A DNA stretch of 25,917 nt from Botryllus schlosseri. Its lineage: Eukaryota; Chordata; Ascidiacea; Stolidobranchia; Styelidae. The notes beneath the pieces were generated by a model that did no database searches, was not told the origin of the DNA, and was given only the letters and a program-made list of their open reading frames with translations. Each line of letters begins with the position of its first letter. Positions within the stretch are counted from its first letter, which is position 1. Positions 19,060 through 25,917 of this stretch are shown in pieces. Made by a program: the position numbers and the translations under genes. The stretch lies in the NCBI GenBank assembly GCA_000444245.1, contig ATSW01003026.1, positions 1-25,917 on the forward strand, in the 5' to 3' direction.

Positions 19060-19701
19060 ATGCGATTCGTTGCGAGTTTTGTCTTTCTTTTGGCGTTGAT
19101 CTTCGTTGAAGGTGTGTGTGACGTATGAATCCATCGATGAAATCTTTTTTTACGATCGCTTTTTCATTTCAGTCACTTCGAATGGGCGGATACGCAGACA
19201 TGTATTCGTAAGTCGCCTTGTGTGAACTTTCTAACGTGATTTCAAACTTTCGATGCGTTTTTTCAGTATTGGCCTGCTTCTATGTACAGGGCGATTCCAA
19301 GAATCACTCAGGTATATCATGCAACACCTGTTCGTAGACGGCTGAGCGGCGTGAATCGGATCGTACGTTCGTATTTGTGGACGCGAGCGCTCCGCGGTGA
19401 GTATTAGGCACTCGAACTTCAGGCTGATGATTCGGGCAATGCTTATGTAGCCATTCATTATATTGTTCAGAATGTCTTGAATTGACGGGGCAAATAAAAC
19501 TAACATATATCTCACATCCATACGGCTATCTAGAGTCCAGTTGCATTTTGCGCAGGTCTGCTTTCTCCAGCGACGGCTACGGAAAAGATTAGTCAACGAC
19601 GACGACAACAACGACCTCAACCACAACCACTGAATCGCCGTTTCCGGTTTGTATCAGCCTTGGAAAACTACCTAATTTTACTTGTTCCACAAACTAATTA
19701 G
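19060..19701 (+). CDS. Predicted secreted arginine-rich peptide precursor, 4 exons
   Basis: Four exons join in frame: 19060-19111, 19173-19207, 19267-19396 and 19556-19701 (TAG 19699-19701), giving 120 residues. All introns are GT-AG: GTGTGT...TTTCATTTCAG (61 bp), GTAAGT...TTTTTTCAG (59 bp) and GTGAGT...TTTTGCGCAG (159 bp). Exon 1 encodes a textbook signal peptide, MRFVASFVFLLALIFVE, with G at -3 of the ATG. The rest is cysteine-free and very basic: exons 2-3 (GRIRRHVF, PVRRRLSGVNRIVRSYLWTR) hold about 12 arginines and no acidic residue. Exon 4 has SQRRRQQRPQPQPLNRR. Repeated RR/RRR sites would suit a prohormone or antimicrobial precursor, which is inference; I recognise no family. A second acceptor 15 bases into exon 4 (TTTCTCCAG) keeps the frame. 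No AATAAA is seen soon after the stop, so the last exon could continue. Confidence 0.6.
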
Positions 19702-20244
19702 AGAGAAATGCCGATAGTTCTAATCTAGATGGTGAAATGACGCTATGCTTCAATTTTAATTCTAATCTAATTTCCGGTTGTCCTGAAAATACTACCGGAG
19801 AGCGGCATATAGTGCGAAAAGAGCCAGGCCTGGTGTATAGACACTTGTAGTTCACAAGTTCATGAGAATGTAATTGGATTTGGGATGAGCGGGACTTGAT
19901 TTCTTTCAAATCGGGAAATTTTTGTATATGCTCTAATTCTAATATATTTTGGAAAATCTGAAATTCTCGAATTGTCCCACATTCGAATACGCGATTCTGT
20001 TTGATTTCACGACAGCATATCCTCAAACGGTATGTCCAAAATCTGAAAAAACGCTCCGATGTCGCAGGAAGCGTTTCGAGATTGGGCGGAGTACAAAGGA
20101 TGCCGCTATCAGATCGGAGAGGGACTGCTTTCATTTGAGGACGCTTTTGTGACATGTCTCGGACTAGGTGCCTCACTGGCTCATAAGAACGTCAGGACCG
20201 TGGATGATCGTCAGTGAGTAATGATCTACGTGATGGTCCTCGGG
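19702..20244. other. No gene established; antisense open frame
   Basis: A 160-codon minus-strand frame (19694-20176) is the longest in the window, but it has no recognised domain, and a chance frame of this size is not improbable here. A 67-codon plus frame overlaps it. It touches the last bases of the secreted-peptide exon 4 on the opposite strand. Confidence 0.25.
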
Positions 20245-20404
20245 CAGTAACGACTCGAGTCATGACGCGAGTTGAGACGGACTTTAGTCACAATTTTCCG
20301 TTGACTCTATTGATTCGGGTCATTTTCCTAAAATTTGATAATGACTCGACCAAGTACTGTGACTCAACACAATCTATATGACTTGTTCCAAGTATCGTGT
20401 AAAA

Positions 20405-21256
20405 CATTGGTTCTCAACCGGGGTCCACGAGACCTTCAAATATGCAAAATGATTGATAACCAAATTTGCATTTTTTCAATCAGGTAAATCACGAGACAAA
20501 TTCCCTTCATAACTAGTAAAACGTCACGACTCATGTTATCAAAATGGCCGTCGGAAATGAAATATCCTACTGTGCAAACTCATTTTAATTGATAAATTGA
20601 CAGCAGCTTAATGATACACACACATCTTGCTATTTGAAGATGCTTTGTCGGGGTTTGTGAAAAAATAAAAAGTTAGGGTAGTAAGGTCAATCAGGGTGAC
20701 TTCGAAAAATTACACGTTGTCAGTGTCAGCAAACTAGGGAGCAGTCGCTAGATGTGGAAGTTTTTTGAACCGTTTTCTTCTGAAATATACATAACCACTA
20801 TTCAAGAATAACTTTAAGATGAGCTGCTAGATAAACATGGCTCGGCTGGACGTTCATTCAAAAATCTGTTTCTCGATTTTGATGCCTTAAGGTGTTGTCG
20901 GAACAGTTACGAGTTAATATTACATTCGTCACTACCTATCTTTGTGGAAATGGATTTTAAGCGCTCGTTCATATCAAATCAAGAGCGCGGGTTTGCAAGA
21001 CACGGCCAATTATTTTAATAAATTCACCTGGAAAATTCGCTTTGAAATAATAAACATCGATGCAATTTCTTCATAATGTATGATATTATTTATAAGATAG
21101 CCTAAGTCATTTTGTTGCTGTATATCACTGCAATTTCTACATAATGTGTTGCATTATTCATAAGATAAGTCATATCACGGTTGCACGATAATTGAGCTAA
21201 ATTTGAACAAAAAACTTGAGGAGGTCCGCAAAGACCATAAAGGTTGAGAACCACTG
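20405..21256. mobile_element. hAT element, 852 bp, nested
   Basis: It starts CATTGGTTCTCAACC and ends GGTTGAGAACCACTG. The flanking 8-mers GTGTAAAA (20397-20404) and GTGTGGAA (21257-21264) agree at 6 of 8 and fit the nTnnnnAn pattern of hAT targets. It is the same family as 7076-8467 in opposite orientation; both share, for instance, the complement of AGCTCATCTTGAAGTTATTC. It contains an internal near-duplicate of about 50 bp around TGCAATTTCTNCATAATG (21060-21178). No transposase. Confidence 0.8.
21060..21178 (+). repeat. Internal duplicate block in hAT element
   Basis: TGCAATTTCTTCATAATG...TTTATAAGATA and TGCAATTTCTACATAATG...TTCATAAGATA occur about 70 bases apart in direct orientation. 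Confidence 0.7.
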
Positions 21257-21641
21257 GTGTGGAATGACCGATCTTATAAAAATAAGCCCCGAAATTGCCT
21301 TCTATCTGTTTGAATATATTATGAATGCGAGACCCGCGCTATCACGCAAGAGTTTCGAAAAAGGGATTTGTACCTGAGCCGAACTTGAAAATGTAAAATG
21401 AACACTCTGACTTGGACTTGGACTCGAAACTAACAACTATGACTCAGACTCGACACGTAGCTTCCTGGCATGGACTCAGACTTTACTCGGTGGTGCATTG
21501 AAAATGACTTGAATTGACTCAACTCAATGCTAAATTATTAAGATTGACATGTGACTCGAAACCTTGTGAGTTGGTGACAACCCTGGTTGTCACAAATTAT
21601 TTGCATCCATGTACGTTGTTGAAAATGGTTTTCAATTCCAG

Positions 21642-21903
21642 GGCGCTTTTTAATGATCTGCTAGGTCTATCAGGGGATGTGGTGTTGTCCCTGACTATAG
21701 CCACTGACAACAGCGTGATCCTTTGGCTCGAGGGGTTCGACGCCGACAACGCCCCCATTACGTCACCTTATGTACCAGCGAGTGGGGTAACTGTGAATGG
21801 AGATGGAAATCAGGCGATTGCGGTCGGTGATTCTTACGATACCGTTCGACTAGCATCTGAAGAATCTGCGAGCACCTACGTGTGCGAATACTGTCTTTCC
21901 TGA
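21642..21903 (+). CDS. Possible terminal exon, unknown product
   Basis: After an acceptor-like GGTTTTCAATTCCAG the frame is open to TGA at 21901-21903. It encodes about 87 residues, including GDVVLSLTIATDNSVILWLE, GVTVNGDGNQAIAVGDSYDT and STYVCEYCLS. Alternating hydrophobic residues suggest beta strands, and the YVCEYC end recalls the Y.C of immunoglobulin-like folds, but this is not an identification. GC is higher than in the flanks. AATAAA follows at 22029, about 125 bases past the stop. The frame is open further upstream into repeat sequence, so the start is not set by an ATG. A donor-like G|GTAACT lies inside at 21787. Confidence 0.35.
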
Positions 21904-22028
21904 ATATGCACTTGACGGCCGCAGGACGCTATATGGTTATTCGCGAGCTGCATAACGACAACGGCAACAGTTATATCATAATTAGGGACAATATATGTTG
22001 ACTGATCAAAATTTTCAAAATTTCAGTA

Positions 22029-22034
22029 AATAAA
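22029..22034 (+). terminator. Poly(A) signal AATAAA
   Basis: Lies about 125 bases downstream of the stop of the 21642-21903 frame. Confidence 0.3.
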
Positions 22035-22384
22035 ATTTCAAAAGTGTTAACAAAGTCTTAATGTTTTTACAAGCCGAATTGTCTCCGTGTAGTAAAGATT
22101 GCACGGCCTGCGAACTTCGCATTTTACATTTAACACTTTGCTGCCTACTTTATACTGTTGTGGATTGTAAACATTGTCAATTTCTGTGAGTCATTAACCG
22201 TTGAATCAAATAATTAGGCTGATATGATGTGATGAACATTGCACCTCGAAACGTAGGTCCGAATTCATTTTTCTGCGAGAATACGGCATACCATATTTGG
22301 ACCGTGACACTATTAACTAATATTAGGTAATATTGATTCTGTTCTCTTGTGTTTGCTACTGCTTTTACCCGTACGGGAATTCAG

Positions 22385-22539
22385 AGAATGGCGACTGTAA
22401 CGGCATATTGGCGGCATGTCGCGTGTTTGTCGCTGAGAATAAAACAGGCTCGGGAATTCCGTCTCAATTTCTTCGCGTAGTTGGACCTACGCAACCTGAG
22501 CACGCCAAGATTCTCGGCCTTATCCAAAAATATTTATGA
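22385..22539 (+). CDS. Possible terminal exon, unknown product
   Basis: An acceptor-like TACGGGAATTCAG precedes a frame that ends in TGA at 22537-22539. The translation includes NGDCNGILAACRVFVAENKT, then GIPSQFLRVVGPTQPEHAKI and LGLIQKYL. This has ordinary protein composition and a helix-like end, but I recognise no family. An AATAAA poly(A) signal is at 22591-22596, 51 bases past the stop. A second frame starting ATGGCGACTG at 22388 is also open for 30 codons. The splice phase does not fit a join from the donor-like site at 21787, so I do not link the two. Confidence 0.35.
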
Positions 22540-22590
22540 ACGTAGGAAAATTTCCGCTCAAGCGATTCCTCTGTCCTTACAAAAACGTGA

Positions 22591-22596
22591 AATAAA
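22591..22596 (+). terminator. Poly(A) signal AATAAA
   Basis: Lies 51 bases past the stop of the 22385-22539 frame, ideal spacing for a terminal exon. Confidence 0.35.
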
Positions 22597-22764
22597 TTCG
22601 ATTGCCATTTTAGCTCGCAGCGCCCGTGTTTATAAATCCAGATACTAATACTGGAGTAAGCTATTGAAAAAAGAAGTTAACCGCCGTTGCCTTGACAGAG
22701 TACGTGAATAGAAGTGAAGCAGTGGTTACCTTAACCCATGACATTAATTCATAACAATTGCCTT

Positions 22765-22910
22765 GGAAGGAGAAAGTCACTTCTAGTTCACTATTCGAGG
22801 CATATATTGAGCGTTCAATTCGTCTGCGCCTGCGGCTTAGTTAAGCCAAATGCAAAATAGAAAGCAAGAAGGTGATAGACATGACTAATCGGCTCATAAG
22901 AGCCAGAACT
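22765..22910. repeat. Dispersed repeat, copy 2
   Basis: Ordered similarity to 13463-13600: TAGTTCACTATTCGAGGCA, TCTGCGCCTGCGGCT, TGCAAAATAG and AGAAGGTGATAGACATGACTA. The overlapping minus frame 22815-23177 is probably not a gene. Confidence 0.5.
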
Positions 22911-24283
22911 AAAACAGCCGCACCATGAATCCCCTAATTGGAAGTGGCTCAATCTTCGAAAGAGGCCCGAAATTAATTCGCAGTGTGAAATATGATGCTC
23001 TCGTGTATATGTCACGGATATTGCGAATAATATGTGCAGATGTATTGATGAAATGATACGTAGAAGGTATGGTGGTCTGGAGGAGCAAAGTTCCCTTAAA
23101 TTTAGTTGAACCACGTCCAGCATTTTGGAGGGGCCTGACAACGTGCTGTTTCCGTCCCGAGAAGAGCTATAGAGCAATGTTACTCAACCGCCTGCGGTCA
23201 ACGGGCCGCTGCTGGTCCGTGACAAGTTTCCTACCGGTCTGCCAAATATATTAATAATTAATATCTCAATTCCAATATGCAAGATGTAGAACTAAACGAT
23301 TCTTCTGTCCTTGCCTGACCGGAACAACGTAACGTAAAATTGATTGGAAGTTTGGTTCACAATGCGAGTGTATTAATATATATACTAGCCTACTGCTTTA
23401 TGTGGCCACGTCAAACGTCATGGTGCTCTTTTCACGTAACAACAATCGCAGTTGCACTTGTATCCGTGAACCTAATTCTTTGTTGAAATGCAGTCACAAC
23501 GTCCTTGCTTGTTGCAGTGAGCAGTTGGATTGCCATGGCAGTAACGTATGTCTTCAGTTAATTGTAACAGGTACTTACCGCAGAAACTAATTGTTTTTCA
23601 AGAGTATTCCATGGTAGATTATTGTATAGGCCTACATCTTTGGTTGTTCATTCCGTAGGCTCTGTTAACGTGTTGTTTGTGCTTATCTCCAAGCGGCAGA
23701 GCGTGTTCAGAGCAACAACGTGTCCAGTCCAGCTACAAAATAAAATTGTTACCTGTGCTGCTCATCGACACACCACGAACGAGTGTGCCTATGAGGTTGA
23801 TATTTCTATGTCTAGGATAAATTCCAACGTAAGCATAGGCCGGTGAATATTGGATTCCTGACGATAAAGATTTGTTGGTATCCTACATTCCAACCAAAAT
23901 ACTTAACAATGACAGTGAGTGAGACAATTGTGAATCGCATCGAAGGGTGAAGCGATTTTACTCGGACAAGGAATTTATGACATCACCACCCATTGTTGAT
24001 GATGAAAAAAGTATCATAGACATATCGGCAGTACAACAACGGTGTGAAATGGAGGATTGAAAAGAAGTTCGTCCTCATAATTAGGTTTTTTTGTTACCGT
24101 CTCCATTATATTAAAGACGTCATACTTAGACACACCGATTACAATGGTCGACATGATTTTTGTTTTCTGGTCAAAATTATGACTATTAAGTCAATTTTCG
24201 TATGCTGATCACGAATATGATGTCGCTTTTTTCCTCTCGCGTCAAATTTTTTTATAATCTGTGATTTAAAATTTTGCATTTCA
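22911..24283. other. No gene established; one hAT left-end trace
   Basis: CAATGTTACTCAACCGCC with GGTCAACGGGCCGC and GGTCCGTGACA (23173-23225) resembles the left end of a Charlie-like hAT element, with no right end found. CGATTCTTCTGTCCTTGC at 23298 resembles CGATTCCTCTGTCCTTAC at 22563. Short frames at 23400-23846, some Cys-rich, and splice-like sites near 23518 and 23571 do not form a convincing gene. Confidence 0.3.
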
Positions 24284-24384
24284 GTGCTAAAAACAGCCTG
24301 TTCTGTGACGTATTCCTTGCTGTTTGGTCATAGCTATCACCATTGTGACGTCATCAGAGGTGGTAAAAGGACTCACCATAGGTA

Positions 24385-24478
24385 CTCATGTAGAGTTAGA
24401 AGTACCGGCGTCAATTTCTACTCAAGTAGAAGTAGAAGTGGAAGTAACGGCGTCAATGTCTACTCAAGTAGAAGTATA
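24385..24478 (+). repeat. Tandem repeat, about 42-bp unit
   Basis: Two and a half units containing GTAGAAGT runs, then CGGCGTCAAT and TCTACTCAAGTAGAAG. The apparent repetitive VEVEVEV translation comes from this repeat and is not evidence of a gene. Confidence 0.75.
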
Positions 24479-24518
24479 CATTTTAATAATATATTCATAT
24501 TACAAATATATTAAAACC

Positions 24519-24546
24519 GAAGCTTTTCGAGCCAACACTCTTCAGG
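24519..24546 (-). ncRNA. Hammerhead-like ribozyme motif, copy 2
   Basis: On the minus strand: CTGAAGA, a short segment with GAG/CTC pairing, then GAAAAGCTTCGG and an AT-rich stretch. It aligns with copy 1 (CTGAAGA...TCGAAAAGCTTC) and copy 5. A TGACGTCA site lies 66 bases upstream in motif orientation (24612-24619). Confidence 0.4.
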
Positions 24547-24880
24547 GGTAATCGTCAGCATAATGAGAATTTCAAAAACTTGCATATAACTGCATTGCAT
24601 ATAGCCAATTGTGACGTCATAGAAACATAACAACATCAAATGCAATTTTTAGCTGAAGCAAACGTTCCTTCTGCTGGCATAAGCGTGGTTGATGGATCTT
24701 AATGAATGTCGATTCCAGCGCGATTCCAGTTGAAAAATGTCGACCTGTGTTATTTGTTAAACAATGTTTTTGAGTGTTCGCATTAGAAATGGAGATTACA
24801 CCTGATGAGTGTCAGCTGTAGCTTATAAATACGAGTATAGCTTTCAATACAACATCCATTGTAGCAGAATATTTATTAAA

Positions 24881-24913
24881 CTCGAAGACTTTTCGGGTGC
24901 CTCTTTTCAAGAG
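24881..24913 (-). ncRNA. Hammerhead-like motif, copy 3 (left palindrome arm)
   Basis: Minus strand: CTCTTGAAAAGAGGCACCCGAAAAGTCTTCGAG, then TTTAATAAAT. The order (CTTGA, A-rich, CCGAAAAG, CTTC, AATAAA) parallels copies 1 and 2, but the CUGANGA core is not intact, so it is probably not active. Confidence 0.3.
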
Positions 24914-25279
24914 TTAACGGCACACTAAAGGGATTTAAACAGATTTAAAAGCAAAATCAAAAAGGCAAAGTATGACGTAACAATCAAAATCACAGACCAT
25001 GAAATTCGCATTGTACCAATGGCAACAATAACAAACTATGAAGTATACGGACATACGGTACTATAGTAGAAGCGCAATTTGTAAATAAACAGTTACAAGC
25101 ACGTTTATTTACAAATTGCGCTGCTACTATAGTACCGTATGTCCCTATACTTCATAGTTTGTTATTGTTGCCATTGGTACAATGCGAATTTCATGGTCTG
25201 TGATTTTGATTGTTGCGTCATACTTTGCCTTTTTGGTTTTGCTTTTAAATCTGTTTAAATCCCTTTAGTGTGCCATTAA

Positions 25280-25312
25280 CTCTTGACAAGAGGCACCCGA
25301 AAAGTCTTCCAG
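25280..25312 (+). ncRNA. Hammerhead-like motif, copy 4 (right palindrome arm)
   Basis: Mirror image of copy 3 on the plus strand (CTCTTGACAAGAGGCACCCGAAAAG). It has the same weakness in the core. Confidence 0.3.
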
Positions 25313-25399
25313 TTTAATAAATATTCTGCTACAATGGATGTTGTATTGAAAGCTATATTCAAGTCCTGTACCACGAACCAGCTATTTAAATACGAGTAT

Positions 25400-25724
25400 G
25401 TTATCAAACAGCAATAAGAGGATCTTTACGTCAAAGCGTCCTCTCAGTCAAAACAGTTTTTCTGACGGTTATTGAAATAGCCAAGGGGATATGTTCGAGA
25501 TTAGCTAGGATGCGGTTTTGGTAGTAAATTGTATGACGATATTGTGCGGCAACATCGATTTAATGATGATAATAATAACAAGAAAGCATTTTGTAAAAGT
25601 ATAATGATCCCGTATTGCCCATTTAACAATGCTTTGTTGCGCCGATACCAGACGATATATAGTAACGAAAGCCCTCGGTAGCCTTTCACAGCCTTGCGAT
25701 TGCATATAACTTTATTAGTTACAC
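25400..25724. other. No gene recognised
   Basis: Two overlapping minus frames (25501-25705) show no motif. The stretch lies between the palindrome and the last ribozyme-like motif and may be flanking Penelope-like sequence. Confidence 0.3.
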
Positions 25725-25753
25725 AAGCTTTCGAAGCGCCGCTCCTTCATCAG
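25725..25753 (-). ncRNA. Hammerhead-like ribozyme motif, copy 5
   Basis: Minus strand: CTGATGA, one extra A, a perfect 5-bp stem GGAGC/GCTTC closed by GGC, then GAAAGCTT and a TAACT/AGTTA hairpin. It is the clearest hairpin of the five, but the extra A before stem II departs from the hammerhead consensus. A TGATGTCA site lies about 117 bases upstream (25870-25877). Confidence 0.45.
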
Positions 25754-25917
25754 GTGTTAAAGCGAAAGCAACTCAAAGGAGCAACGCAAAAACATTTTCA
25801 ACTCGAACACATGCATATCATGACATTATAGGGAATTATAATTATTAGATTTTAAAGTCCCGTGCTCTATGATGTCATAGACACTAATATCAAGTGGATA
25901 TTTGAAATGCATAAAGT

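Larger units (their letters stand above)
20245..21585. mobile_element. GACTC-rich repeat element, split by a nested hAT
   Basis: The left part (20245-20396) and right part (21265-21585) share repeated GACTCGAGTC, GACTTGGACTC and TGACTCAACTC motifs. The right edge GGTGACAACCCTG and left CAGTAACGACTCG may be worn inverted ends, but no target duplication was found. The hAT element 20405-21256 lies inside. Related sequence is at 11089 and 16205. Confidence 0.5.
24836..25357. repeat. 522-bp near-perfect palindrome
   Basis: Arms of 255 bp each (24836-25090 and 25103-25357) are inverted copies with seven mismatches by my count, about 97% identity, around a 12-base spacer. Each arm carries a hammerhead-like motif and a TGACGTAA-type site. 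A 13-bp direct repeat TAAATACGAGTAT lies at the left edge (24826-24838) and 29 bases beyond the right edge (25387-25399). A transcript would fold into a long near-perfect duplex. Either a foldback element or two Penelope-like terminal sequences joined head to head. Confidence 0.95.

Noticed and set aside
19694-20176. 160-codon minus-strand open frame, the longest in the window
   Set aside because: It has no recognised domain and no supporting splice or poly(A) evidence. A frame of this length is not improbable by chance in 26 kb, and it lies antisense to the end of the peptide gene.
23173-23225. Complete hAT element starting CAATGTTACTCAACC
   Set aside because: Only a left-end-like stretch is visible; no inverted right end was found downstream in the window.
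24284-24551. Frame translating to a repetitive VEVEVEV protein
   Set aside because: It is a by-product of the 42-bp tandem repeat.
24801-24840. Plus-strand CTGATGAG as a sixth hammerhead core
   Set aside because: No GAAA element follows at a suitable distance and no stem II is formed.

Overview
The window looks like animal nuclear DNA, most likely from an invertebrate with a compact genome. It has short canonical GT-AG introns, many non-autonomous DNA transposons with readable target-site duplications (TSDs), tRNA-derived SINE heads, Penelope-like retroelement pieces and minisatellites. It has no bacterial operon structure. A tunicate would fit the very short introns, but nothing here settles the phylum. 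Most of the sequence is transposon-derived; confidently coding sequence is scarce.

Layout. 0-5 kb: two small hAT-type elements (386-687, 4644-5092), a 59-codon frame with a nearby poly(A) signal (2148-2327), and weak minus-strand frames (2976-3942). 5-9 kb: an 855-bp element flanked by TTAA (5887-6741) and a composite hAT element whose left part is present twice (7076-8467). 9.7-12.9 kb: Penelope-like retroelement material (GIY-YIG end on minus, reverse-transcriptase start on plus), a 951-bp element with 23-bp perfect terminal inverted repeats and a perfect 9-bp TSD (11286-12236), a hAT right end and a SINE. 13-17.5 kb: diverged repeats, a hairpin, a 1.2-kb hAT element with perfect TSD (15440-16655), a second SINE-like head, and a 352-bp element with perfect TSD (17077-17428).

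18.2-19.7 kb: a G-rich TTAGGG-containing minisatellite and a second GC-rich minisatellite lie just upstream of the most interesting gene. This is a four-exon gene read by eye from splice sites, with a TATA box. It encodes a predicted 120-residue secreted, strongly arginine-rich peptide precursor (19060-19701) that single-exon ORF finding misses. 20.2-21.6 kb: a GACTC-rich element carrying a nested hAT element. 21.6-22.6 kb: two possible terminal exons, each followed by AATAAA. 24.3-25.9 kb: several copies of a hammerhead-ribozyme-like module, two of them inside a 522-bp near-perfect palindrome.

How it fits together: the ribozyme-like module occurs once directly downstream of the GIY-YIG frame, in sense orientation, and four more times at the right end. 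This suggests that the 24.3-25.9 kb region is built largely from Penelope-like terminal sequence. All calls rest on reading the sequence; no database search was run.
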